A stretch of 64,000 bases of DNA from Phymatolithon calcareum. Taxonomy: Eukaryota > Rhodophyta > Florideophyceae > Hapalidiales. Below are positions 35,474 to 47,356 of the stretch, piece after piece (the stretch's first letter is position 1; each line of letters starts with the position of its first letter). The DNA lies in NCBI GenBank assembly GCA_977006965.1, contig OZ345365.1, positions 2,170,001 through 2,234,000 on the forward strand. Direction: 5' to 3'. Under the pieces are notes generated by a model that saw nothing but the letters and a program-made list of their open reading frames with translations, did not search any database and was not told where the DNA came from. The translations under genes and the position numbers were made by a program.

Positions 35474-37762
35474 CTAGGTGTTGATTGCAATGCGGAGCTG
35501 CTTTGCACTGCGCTGATCCATAGTGCCCTTGCGCGTCATTATAATCTGGGAGACAAAAATAGTTGAGACAAGAATAGTGTCGACCCATGGAACAGTGCGC
35601 ACTTTCGAACCTGTCCGTATCGTAAGCACAGAAGGTTTGTAGGTGGCCTGAAAGGGATCGTTCGTCTGTATACCGTACGGCTCGAACCAACGGACTTTCA
35701 GGGACTCGGCTACGCCGAATTTGTTCTTATGAACTTGCTCAATTTGGGCCAGCCAAAAAAGATCTGAATTTTCCTCCGGACGCGCAGCAATCATATCCGC
35801 ACATTCGTAGGTGTACTGGAATGTGATATCAGGCGGTAGATCGGGGAGCGGTTACTCGGTAGGCTGGATGACAGAAGTGGAACAGTGGGTGCCATTCAAT
35901 TCAAGAGCTTGGTCCAAGTTCCAGTGGAAGGGGCTTGACCGAGTCGTGTAAACTTGCTTAGCCAAATCATGAAGCTGGCTCATCTTTGTGGCGTTATTGA
36001 TGAGTGTCTCACTGGTATTAAAGCATTTCATCACCTCTTCGTAGTTTGGAGGTTCATTCAGGAGCGTAGGTGGGGTGCGTCGAATATCGGGGCAGAATTT
36101 GAGGAAGCTTCCCTGATTCAAGAACGAAAGCCAGTCGTCAGTAGACTTCTCCTTCACAAACACGGTTGTGGAAAACTTTTGGTACGGGACACCGACCGGT
36201 CCCGAAAATCGCGAGAAGTGGAAGTAGCGGTAGTGACTCCAGGCGGCGAGACTGTGCAAACATCTAGACTGTTCGCACAACTTGCTGAAGTTGGCGATTG
36301 CGGCGATGCGATATACTTTGGGCTTCGGTGTGTACCCAACGGAAAGCTCTGCGGCGAGATCGGACAAAGTGATCGCTTCGTGAGCCCGAAGGTGAACCGC
36401 TGTACGACAAAAGACTTGATCAACGTCTTCGTGCGTGTGTCCTACGGGAAGAAAAGGCACATAGACATCTCGGACAACACCCATAGCGACCAAAAGCTCG
36501 CAGTAGGCCAAGAAGTACCGATTCTTGTTCTCCCTGGTACAATTGTCCAGTTGGACGAACAAGGCCCGAGGAAGTAGGCCTTGACCGGCTTTGACAGTGA
36601 GGAATCTGTGGAGAGCCTCAATAACATGATTTGCTCCAGTTTCAAACTCTTCAGACATTAAATAGAGTAGAACGTTAGGCATGGGACCGTGCTCTTTGAT
36701 CCCTATCATGCGCACCTTTAACTTGTGCCCTCGGATATCCTTCGTATTGAAAAGTAGATGCGGCAGTCCAAAAGCAGCCTGATCTGCGCCATCCAGAATA
36801 ATGGATCAGACGCTCTCCGGGTCACACCTAGCCTTGGCGCGAGTCATTGCATACTCTGCACGTTCCTTCTGCACGAATGATATGTGGACCTTCTTGGAAG
36901 CATTAAGAACCTCTGCTGCTTGCCAATTCATGCCTGCCTTTGCCAACTCGCACCTGTAGAACTCACATTCCGAGCATTTGGTGAATCTGTGGACAAGGCG
37001 CACTTTGATATTGAACTCATGGGACTTCCAGATGAAGTAGAAATAAGAATCCGAAGTTTGGTGCACAGTTGCGCAATCGCTCTTACTCTCGGCGTCTTGG
37101 ATGAACAGTTTGTACACATGAGCCTTATTGGTGTACGGAAGATGGATTTCTTCACAATCAGGCATAAGGTCGCCAAGCGACTCTACAAGACGACGCAAGA
37201 AAACGATAATGGCGAACTTTGCAGAATCCGAGCTTGCTTCGCGACGATGAGGATGAGCGGTCGGTCCGGCTCGCGCGCATGGCAGCTCTTTCACTGCCGC
37301 GATGAGACTGTTGGAGAATGAGAGGATATTGATGAGGAAGGATTGACACACACGACGACTTTGAAATGAAAAAGCACCGTCATCATTCAACATCGAGCGC
37401 AGGGCAGTTTTTCTGTTGTAGTAAGACATGCGAAGGTTGTCACTACGACATGCCTGTATCGTTTGTGAATCATATGACTCTACGCAGCGCAAACGCTTGC
37501 AGCAGATCCATCCGTTCCCAATCTTCTCACACCGGTCATTGGCGAGGACTCTACGCCTCTTGACGAGATTACTCTCCACGCGCTCCGGAGCAGAAGCACG
37601 GGATGAGAAGCGATAATGGTGGCGGCGGCCCAGGGTATGAGTGTTAGGAATGGATGTTCCGCGAGTAGAATAACGTGGAAGTGCCGGAACGGTAGCGGAT
37701 CGTTGCGGGCCGGTCGGAGAAATAATCGGAATACGGTGCAGTGAAGACTGACGAGGGCGCAT
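35474..37762 (-). pseudogene. DUF7869-type transposase-like gene
   Basis: A single minus-strand frame of 763 codons from the ATG at 37762, broken only by TGA near 36806 and TAA near 35852. The middle has a Cys pair (FTKCSECEFYRCEL) in a helical region. The core then reads SIILDGADQAAFGLPH, EEFETGANHVIEALHRFL, FVQLDNCTRENKNRYFLAY, and FLPVGHTHEDVDQVFCRTA. These are the conserved blocks of DUF7869 proteins, which are widespread in eukaryotic repeat families and look integrase-like (Asp in DGADQ, Asp in QLDN, Glu in ENKN). The C-terminal part (LKVRWFEPYGIQTNDPFQAT) is a reader-like domain often found at the end of such proteins. It abuts the deleted methyltransferase copy in the same orientation. 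Confidence 0.75.
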
Positions 37763-39714
37763 TGCAGTGTGTTGTATGGCTATTCCAAGCCTTCTGAATG
37801 GGTATTGCCGAGCTGAGACCGCTATAAAAGGTGTTTGAACAGCAGGCGGACAGGATGCAAGATCTCCGGAAAAGTAGGAAGCAGCAGCTACGCTGTAGCC
37901 TGGGTTCGCAATGCAGTGTGTTGCAGAAAGTCATTTGTACTGCTTTAAGGAAAAATCGAGGAGTATGTTCAATATGTAAGGCGGAGAAGCTTGCCAAAGT
38001 CAAGTAGAAACACGGTGAGCGAAACCGGGGAGCGGGTGCTTGAGTGGTGTTCGTGATGAGGTCGTATCAATATTAGGAAATAAAAAGATTCTAGCCCAGG
38101 CGCTTACAATATGTAAGGAGCCCTGTTTATATTCCGTAGTCGTACTCAAATAATCGAATAAGTCCCAAGTTCGTTTGGATTGAAGTACAATTTTGGTCCT
38201 CTGGTGCGCACTCGAAGAGAAATAATAAACAATTGTACATTATTTCTCTTCCACTGTTTTCTAAAGGCAAACGGCTTGTATGGAATGGTGTGAAAGCAGA
38301 TGGAGTCGCTATGATACTATTGTAAGCGTTAGATTTGTCAGTAATCCAGCTCTATATGTATCTACTGGAGATAAATGGAGAGGGTAAGCGGAGAATGATA
38401 GATGCAAACGTGGCGGAGCAATACCGGGAAAGATGAGTTTGGATGTTAAAGATATTTAAATTGAACTTAGATTTCGAATACGTGGATGTTTTCCAAAGCT
38501 TTTCGCGCACGCCAAAGTCGGAGAATACATGTCAGCGTGTCTTTCGTGGATGTCCGTGGAGTGTGCGTAACTATTCCCCATTTCCCAGATCTTGAATGAA
38601 TACCATAGTTTATGTGGTCTCCAAGATTGTGGAGGAAGGAAAGATGTCCAGGCTCCACTCAAGACTATAGAAAAAATCCACATCATCTTCACCAGAAAGT
38701 AGCGAGCGCGTTTAAATTGAAGGGGAGCAGAAAGGCAATGCTCTTCTCTCGGGAAGCTACTTCAATGAGATACGAATACTACATTCAATATCGAGTTGCG
38801 ATATATATCGCAACTACTGTCAGATTGGCAGGGGAGCATGCAGCCCCTGGTCTGTCCCGCTGAAAATGTAGATAAAGAACACAAATTTATTCTATATTCG
38901 AAAGCGATTTCTATGTCGACACTTATTGTATCTTAAATGGTGGCGTGGACATCAGCTCTAGTATTTTTCCTCAAAATTCTGTGGATGCCTCAGCAGATTC
39001 ATGTCTTGGTGCTCGACGCTTGACGTAGACGATAACTTTCCCATGATTTCTGTTTAACGAAATTAACACCTGATTGCCATTGGAAGGCCTGCAATAAGGA
39101 CGACTTCATATCCCTTAACCCCGCAAGTATCGGGCATACCGGGTGATTTTTGTCTACCAGTATTGCGAGGGAAGGTCACAGACGTGATGTAACCGATACA
39201 ATTGACCCATATTGAGCCCTGTGCAGATTAATACTCTTCCCTTTGAAAATTAATGACTTGATTTCCCTCGCTTGAACTGCACTTTCGGGAGAGTTACTGA
39301 GGTCGACTGATGGTCAGTCAGAAGTACTGGAGACTAAAGCCAAGTATTAAAGTAGGACCTGATGTGTTATAAGTACCGCATGTTACGAATATATTGGATT
39401 AGGATGCGATAGGCAACGAACTAGGATTTATCATGATATCGATGAGATCAGTCACAGAACTCGTCTTCTCGTACTGTCCGCAAGGCGCTCGCAGCCTTCC
39501 AGTAAACTCAGATATTACTACCTAGTTTGAAAACTAAAAAAATATAGAGTATTGGCCGATTTATGAAAAATGAAAGTCATGGGAAACCATGCAGTCCAGC
39601 AAGAAATGAAGAGGCTTTAAAATATTTTCGATGGGGACATTGCTTTATCATAATTCAATCTTCCCATCATACATGATGTAAATTTACACAAGGGTCGTGA
39701 AATGACGGTCATCG
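37763..39714. other. No gene recognised
   Basis: No convincing frame. A plus-strand TATAAAAGG occurs near 37822 with no supported gene downstream. Confidence 0.45.
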
Positions 39715-42590
39715 AATATTGTCAAACGCAATTAAATTCTGAGACAACAATATTTGCGGCTTCAAATTTTTGAACGGTGCCAAAAATCCATTAAAGTCTA
39801 CATCGCGCAAGTGTTATCGGAATGTGCTGTACGTTATCAGCTACTGTACGTGTAATCTTTGCATCTAATATGGTGTCGCTTTGAAAACCCTCGTAATTGT
39901 CTTTTGTCAGCAAAAATTGTGCTCCAAGTTTAGACGACTCCAATTTTAAACTGAGAATTCCGAAAAAATGAGTATGTTTATGGATATGTACATTTTCTCG
40001 CGCAGTATCAATTTTTTCTCAATTGTTTCTGCTGTTGATTTCATACTGTGCATACGCGACTCGTGCGTTACTGTAATTAGCCTCCGATTGCTTCTATTGG
40101 TCCGATAATTGATATCTTGCAGAGGTGGTGCCGTAGCATGCAGGAGATCGGAAGTTCGAATCTATGCATATCCTTTCATTTCCTAAAAGTCTTTTATTCT
40201 GTTTTTATTTTATGGAAGTAAGCCGGAATGCAGCACAGAGATTCATCGCATGCCACGAATGAGCTCTTGATCGTTTCGGCGTCACACTGTGCAGCCAGAA
40301 GAAGCTTACATTGTGTCACAGTGGGATCTGACCTTGACTGCAGCCAAAAAATTTAAAAAATATAAGTTCCTATGAATACTTCATGCATGAATTATATCGT
40401 CTGGAGCTATTTGTCAGCTGCCGGCGTCACGCCAAGATCCTGACTGAGCACGTCGCGTCCCACGTATTTGAAGCATAAGGACCCCTAAGTAGTTTAGAAT
40501 CTTTCTTGGTAGCCCATAGATATGCTCCAAAAATTGAATTCCCATGTATTGGAATGATTTCATTTGTGGGCAACGTTTGTTACCTGTGCTTCCAGCTCCG
40601 CTCTCTGAGACAGGTTAAGGTTGCAGATTTCCATTAGACCTTTGCACGATTTCCGTTTCCCTAAAATCACGTGCACAAATGCGTTTCAACCTGTTCGCTG
40701 ACGTGCAGAGAAGTGCAGAAGCCACTCCCATTGAAGTGCGGAAGAGCAGTATTTTCCCAAGACCGCATCAAGACAACAGCTTTGCAACGAGAACAATAAA
40801 TTTTAATCTCTTCCTAGTTCTGCGTCAACAAAAAAATTAACTTGCAATTTAACGCCCAAGTCGCCTAAGAACAGGCATCGATAGGAATACGGTACAACAT
40901 TCGTAGATATAACAGTTGATTAAAAATTTGGTTCTCGTATCATACTCAAACAAATTCTCACGGACAAGATCCGATCCCAGGATCTCCGATTACGTATCCT
41001 GCACTCCTCTGTCCAATCAACTCTCCTTTACGGTTTCCAATCATGGAAGCTTACTGAAAATGTTTGTAAAAAAACTCAGATCTACAGGCGTCATGATGTT
41101 TTCTAGAATATCGGGAAGACTAATTACCGGCGAGTGTAGGGATCCCACTATCGATTCGGTATTGTGCGCCAGATAAATACGATTTAGCCGGCTGGACACA
41201 TTCTTCCGATGGACGAAAGTCGCTTGAAACGTCAACTGATACTTCACTGCGTCCGATCAACCGCATTGTCAATATTTGGTGACGTCCGCGACCTCGACGT
41301 GGAGACAGATGTCAAACTCCCAACAAATAGATTATAATGTAAGAAGCTGGGGGATGCGGGAAATATCGAAACTCCAATATTACGAACAACATGGACCACG
41401 TTCAGGGAATTAACGAATCAGCGTAAACAACGAAAACATGTGACTAATAGCGTAGCAGAGCTTTTCTTTGCAAATTGATGCTATATATGATACAAAATAT
41501 TGTATTTTGCAATTGCTTTTCCCAAATCTATATCGGTGCAGTGACGGCTTGTTTCATTTTGTGATTACGTGCGTTACGGAACGAAACGGCTACTCGGGAA
41601 ATTTGTCAAGCGAAACTTTCGCATCGACAAGACAGGCCATCGAAAGTTTCGCTTTCTTGCTTTTGTCGAGGCGAAAGTTTGTAGACGAAGCGTTGCAATG
41701 CCATCGTTCTTAGCGAAACTTTGCTCTCTGATGTTGGAACTACCAAGTTTTGCCAAAAAAAGGGTAGAAAGTTCTCCGCGTCATGGCGAAAGTTGCAAGC
41801 GAAAGTCGAAAGTTTCGCAAAAAACGAGAAAGTTTTGATTTCTCAGAGCAAGTTTCGCATGGAAAATGAGAGGCATTTTCAGATTTTTTCGCATGGATCG
41901 CCAGATCTCATTGAGTACTACAAAGTTTCGCTTAATAATTGAGTGTTGCTCAAGTCTTGAGCAGAATATAGCCAATGAAAGTCAGGCGCTCGGCGAAAGT
42001 TTCGATTCTGGCAAATTCGTGACACGTGTTCTTGGCGAAACTTTCGCGAACTTTCGCTTGGCAAATCCGGATCCGTAACTTTTCGTATCATACCATGGTT
42101 TTGTACATGAGTACGTTGTTCACGTCCCAGCAATAACATTCCATACGCATGGTCCAGCAGTTCACGCTCTCGGCGATAGATATTCATGATCCGCAAAATC
42201 TATCTGCTTATTGCGCAGGTCGATAAAAATTATCAGCTCCCTCAAAAAGTAGTAAAAGCAAAATTACCTCAATTTTCGATATTTCCCGCATCCCCGTGAG
42301 ACCCTCAAAGTGCTGCTAGCCCCACAAGGAGTATACGAAAAATGAATAAATGAATGAACATATCGATAAACACTCTCAAAATTGATAAATGATGTCTAAA
42401 CTTGGAGAACAATTTTTACTGAGACGAGACGATTACGAGGCGCTTCGAAGGGACAACATATTCGATGCATAGATTGATGTGCTGTAGCGATTTGGTTAAT
42501 TTTTGCAACCGTTCATCGATGCGCCATGTCAATTCTGGTGATCTCAAAATTTGAATGTGTTTGACCACTTTCGTGAGGATGCTTGTTCTT
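39715..42590. repeat. Long diverged inverted repeat pair
   Basis: The plus-strand stretch 39715-39998 recurs reverse-complemented at about 42348-42590. Shared words include CTCCAAGTTTAGAC, GTCAAAC..TTCTGAGA and GTTTAT(G/C)GATATGT. The arms are roughly 250-280 bp and visibly diverged. The interior has no coding capacity and carries a second inverted-repeat element near its right arm. It may be an old TIR transposon or two opposite insertions. Confidence 0.6.
41350..42295. mobile_element. TIR element filled with GCGAAAGTTTCGC palindromes
   Basis: GGGGATGCGGGAAATATCGA at about 41350 is mirrored at 42272-42295, giving TIRs of about 22 bp and a 946-bp element. Between 41600 and 42060 the word GCGAAA(C/G)TTTCGC, or most of it, occurs about a dozen times in both orientations (for example 41610, 41640, 41670, 41712, 41808, 41850, 41922, 41993, 42034). 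No coding sequence or certain target duplication was found. It is probably a MITE. Confidence 0.65.
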
Positions 42591-43639
42591 ACGCGACACG
42601 TAGATACTGGTTAGTCTGTATTTACTCCCAAAAGCTACCAATGACTAATGGGATGCCATGATGTAAGAATGGTCATGCTCATCACGGCATCACGACTTGA
42701 TGAACAAGCGTGTAAATTTAAAGGACATCATGATGAGGACATGACGTCCTTCAAATTGACGCGCATAGTACAAATCCCAGTGGTCATCCCGAGTGTCATA
42801 ATCCACGTAATATTACAGACAGTCAACGTATCGCTTCCTGCTGACTCAAGATTTGCGATCAGGTATTTGGGAGGAGCACACGCGTTATGCACATGAGATT
42901 AGCCCGGTGGAAACCGCCGGAATAAAACCGAAGGTTAGAATATGTGAGCCCTCGAATCTTTAGAACGGAAACCAGTTTCACCAGTACCCACTTGTCATAG
43001 CTTTCATTGAAGAATTCTCTGTTTACGATAATTACGGCGACAGTCATTCACACTCCCAATTCACACGATTCCAAGAATTATAAGGAAATCGGCTTCGAAG
43101 CAGGATGCTCCTAATAATTCATTAAGCTCTGGCTAATAATGCTCCCGTCAGGACTGTCAGAGTTTTACAGAGGCATATAGGATTCTTAATCTTAAAATTC
43201 AGACTCAAGGATGGAAGCTATGTCTCCCCGAAGTAGCCTATCATGGCCCTTGGCCCATTGTGTTTCGTCAAAATTTATTTAATTACAATTCTAAGTAAAG
43301 CAACCAGATACTCTCGCAAGCGCTGAACATTTATTCTTGTGATAGTTCCTTTCCTTCGTGTCTCAATGCCACTCTGTCTAGATTTCCCGCGCTTGTTCAT
43401 TTTCCCGCCATTTACTCCTCGCTTGTGACGGCCTTTTTGTGATTGCGCTCTTTCCGACTCAAAAGTAATGTTGTTCTTGGCGATGCCTTACGATATGTAA
43501 ACCTCCAGAAATCCTCATATTTAAGCACTGCTGTACATGGATTGTTTGATGGACATTCACCAAACCACAACCTCATCCTTTCCAAAATTCGAAACCAAAT
43601 TTTACCATTCTGTACCGTTCTTTCCTTGCTCTGGTCACT
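42591..43639. other. No gene recognised; upstream region of the methyltransferase gene
   Basis: AT-rich with no supported frame. The 5' boundary of the ParB-methyltransferase element must lie here or in the gene itself but could not be fixed. Confidence 0.4.
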
Positions 43640-46261
43640 ATGCCATCTCGTCGGCAGACTCGCCGGCAAACTAATGGGAGGTCTCCCGCCCCTTCTCGTA
43701 CGGGTGACAGCGATCCTGATGCACCTTCCACTTCAACTGCATTTCCCCGCGAATACTTCGCCCACCTTATTGACGGTGCAGAGAATATATCACTTCCTCC
43801 TGCCTGCTGCATCCCATATGTCAAGATCAGGCAAATCTCAGAGTCTGGGATAAGGCGTCTGATGTTTAAGATGTCCGGCGGAGATGACGGTTCTGCAAAT
43901 TGTAAAGGTCGCACTCTGGGTTCCGCCTTGCCGAAGGTTGTCCGAATCGTTGGTGACCTGTCCAGCTATCGGCGAATTTATTTCATGGAAGATCAAGGTA
44001 TGTCTTCAGAAGAGGCAGATCGAGAGGTTTCGAAGTACTCGGACTGGTACGGCATTGTCAAGGGCGCACATCGGAATGAGGCACTACGAAGGATGATAAA
44101 CGAAAACCCGTCAAGATACCTTGGCACACCGTGGTCAGTGACAGTAATAACAGCGAACACCACGTTGGTCGAGCTTCGAGCATACAGCCGTGATCTCACC
44201 GACAAGCATAAGGCATCGGCGTTGGTTTCTCCTATCGTTTATGATTCAATTGCATCACTCAGACAAGACCTTGTCGCCCTGAGATCAACACTGCCTGAAG
44301 AAAGAAGAAGAAAGATCACGCCACATGCTCTTTGCACATATGCGCTTGGAGAAGGAAGCAGCCCCAGCAGCTCGCATCGGATTTTGGGTTGGGTGGCACT
44401 GGAACTATCCGACCGGGTCGTAAACGAGCTTGGAGACCTATTGAACACAGAAGAACCTGCAACAGTTCGCAGTCGCGTCCGCCGAAGGGTTCCTAGAATG
44501 AATGTTGACTGCAGGGTTTTTAAGAAGGTTATCCTCTCTTCCACACTTCAGAAAGCAAAATTATTTGTCGAGTGCAAGGAAGAGGGCGCTGATGAACACC
44601 GCGTGGCGGCGTTAGCTCGCTTGAAAGCCCATGCTAGGTCTAACCGGTATAAGCCCGTCGAAGGCGATCTTCTGAATAAGATGTTCGAAAAAGCGCAGAT
44701 GGCAGGGAGAGAAATCTCAAAATTTGAATCTGTTTTGGATGGAGACTCATGGCCAGTTGAGATACTAACTCTGCGCGCCAATATGCTCAAAACGACACTG
44801 CTCGATAAGGAAATCGATTTTAATGCTGCCAACGATGCGACTCTACTTCCGGCTTTGGCTCATGCATACAAGCGAGCTTGTCCTGCACTTGCGAACATTA
44901 AGATTGCAAAATGGGAGCGCTCTTTGACAGAATCTCAAGCATCGCCTCCTTTGTTACCGGAGCTCACGCCTATCGTTCCGGAACCGGCCGCCACAAATGC
45001 CGACGTCCAAGGGGTACCAGCTGCCCATGGGCTCATACAGCTTCCGGATGCAGCTCTTTCCACGATTCCGACGGATTTCATTTCATCAACTTCGGCTGAG
45101 CTCTCTCGCCAACATATTAATATCTACAATATGACGCCATACTGCTACGCACGGGAGCACCTTGGTCCTGACACTCCACCGACGCATGACATTTTCTTTA
45201 CTGAACCTCCATCCGATATTTCGGACGACAATTTGAAAGCGGTGGTGGATCTAGCAAAGAGGGTTTTGAAGCCGGGAGGGGCATTCTTCGCGTTCGTGTC
45301 GTGGCGAAACTTTTTCAATTGGTACCGCATACTTGAGGCGGGCGGTTTTGAGCTCATGCAGGACCCATACGTCTTCATGCCGCGCACTGAACGTATTCAG
45401 AGGACTCGTGGTGTTTTTTTTCCGCAGGCAGTTGCATGGTATGGAATTATAGCTCAAGCGCCGGGCCGTCACACTGATGGATTCAACTTGGAACTGACAT
45501 CGCCATACACGAGACTTTCCACTGCGCAAAAGAGAAAGTTCGCATTCATCGACGATATTGTCCCTCCGTGAGCTCCCCTCACCATTCCCGGCACAAAACG
45601 TCCTCTTGTCAAGGCTGAACGAAACGCGAACCTCATATGTGAGTTGCTGACAACGCTATCGCCGGCTAACGCATCCGTGTTTGACCCGTTTGGAGCCGTT
45701 CTTAGGGTTCCATGCGCTTGTTTGTTGACGGATAGTCCATGTACTGTGCTCAAGTCAAGGATTGACGTCCTCGAAGTTGCTCTTCAACGTCTAAAATCCA
45801 TATCTGATGCCGGGAAGCAAGCGCGTTCAATGAGGTCTCGTGATCAACGCACAAGTGTCCGCGCTCGACGAATTTTTGAGCTCTACAACGAGGTTCACGG
45901 AACAGGGTGAGATTCTAAAGACGGCAACGAGGATGAATATGATTTCGATGATAACACTATTCCCTTTCAGAGGCATATGACTAATGTCGGCTCGCCTATC
46001 ACCCCGTCACAGAGCAAAGCGTCCCAGGACGATCCCGAGCCCCCTGCATCTACGGCACAGCTATCACAGTCTGACTGCGAGAAACCAGCGCAGTGTAAAA
46101 TCACAGGATGCATTGTCCAGCCAAACCCGGAGTCAGAAATGTATGGCCATGCATGTTCATCATGCAAGGCATTAGTGCACTCCCTATGTTGCCAGAAAGT
46201 CTTGGGCATTGCCGTTCAGGACAGTACGACGCCTCTGTTTTGCTCGGATTGTTTTCAATAG
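43640..46261 (+). pseudogene. ParB-like / beta-class DNA methyltransferase-like / zinc finger fusion
   Basis: One plus-strand frame of 874 codons from the ATG at 43640, interrupted only by TGA at 45569 and 45908. Residues about 50-190 resemble a ParB-like domain (IPYVKIRQISESGIRRL, and WYGIVKGAHRNEALRRM, compare the G-H-H-R core). A long helical middle follows. Residues about 500-735 look like a permuted amino-methyltransferase: DIFFTEPPSD (522-525 are EPPS at the DPPY position), RVLKPGGAFFAFVSW, EAGGFELMQDPYV, then ICELLTTLSPANASVFDPFGA at 661-686, where DPF-G matches the cofactor-binding DPFxGSGT. Motif IV before motif I is the beta-class order of bacterial and phage N6A/N4C enzymes. The C-terminus has a PHD-like Cys/His cluster (HACSSCKALVHSLCC, FCSDC). 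Both catalytic motifs are off consensus, so activity is doubtful. Confidence 0.72.
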
Positions 46262-47356
46262 CTTCCAAGTGTTTTGTACCGCCCATGGTTTCAGAATTGA
46301 AGGCCTAAAATGATCAAATGCAGACCTCTACATTGTTATTCCACATTCTTTTCATTTCGGTATAAATATCTCTTTCTTTCGAATCTTAACGTTTGAATAA
46401 AATTTGCTTTACTCGGCCTTTGTTCTGCTACTACTCGTACGAATTACATTGCAACTATAAACACAAGAGCTAAATAATTAGCAAAATCTATTCAATTCAC
46501 TGACTTCAGCATTAAGACAAAGTAAATATATCTTACTCGGCCTTTCGGAAGCATCGATACTGTCCAATATTGTCCTTGGCACGCCGCGACGTGAAGGCCT
46601 TAATTGGCTTGACTGTGGTGCCTATAGGAGGCAAAATTGCGGAAATGTCATGAAAACGTTAACCTGCTGTGCCCTCTGCATTTCCGTTTAACGATAATCG
46701 AGTCAGAAGAGAGACAAAAAGTGTGCTTGGCTCTCTTATCAATTTGAGCACGTCCACCATATCAAACTTAATACTAGGAGGTGATAGAGAATGGACTACA
46801 CCACCTGTTGGTTTGAGTACAGTGCAGGGAATTTATGGTTTATCTCCATACCTTATTCGGAACGAACTGTCGCTAGTGCTGTTCCTCATCAATTTGAACC
46901 TGAAAATTAATTGTTTTTCGAATATATATATATAAAAATTAAGAAATAGTTTCCACACAATTTCCAAATAATTCCAATTGTATTCTCTGGACTATCGCTC
47001 GGCGGACGACAAGTAAGGTCTGAGAATTATAGCTGAAAAGTACGCCATCAAGCGATGCAACCGATACAATCATATATTCCACATGGCAGTCTAAAATTAG
47101 CTTCCTGTCTACGCCACATGCACTATCATAACATATGAGATATTCTTCGTAGCTATGATTCGGCCAATCAATCTTCAACCTCACTAATCTCGCTCTAGCT
47201 CTTGTAATATGCCTTAGATTTGAATTCCGATTTCAGATTTTGAATACAAGAGTTATATATAATCAGTACACATATTTTAATTTATTTTTCCTCCTACCGT
47301 TAAAAAAAACGTAATCCAATTTAATAAACTTAATCGCTCGAAATCCGTGTTTTATT
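46262..47356 (+). mobile_element. Non-coding 3' tail of the ParB-methyltransferase element
   Basis: From about 46670 to 47356 this matches the reverse complement of 33895-34540, including the very end (CGCTCGAAATCCGTG). The shared end point defines the 3' border of the element. The part from 46262 to 46670 is missing from the other copy. No convincing matching 5' terminal inverted repeat was found. Confidence 0.7.

Noticed and set aside
36154-36577. Long frames antisense or alternate to the DUF7869 gene (for example 35954-36577 plus)
   Set aside because: The minus-strand frame carries the conserved family motifs; the others are shadows.
37807-38003. TATAAAAGG near 37822 as a promoter
   Set aside because: No supported gene lies downstream on the plus strand.
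40122-40180. tRNA-like B-box (AAGTTCGAATCT) after a possible A-box
   Set aside because: No matching T-stem (GGAAG does not pair with CTATG) and no acceptor stem could be drawn; at most a SINE or tRNA relic.
41569-41942. Plus-strand frames over the GCGAAAGTTTCGC array
   Set aside because: Their repeated residues simply reflect the palindromic DNA words; no stable frame or domain.
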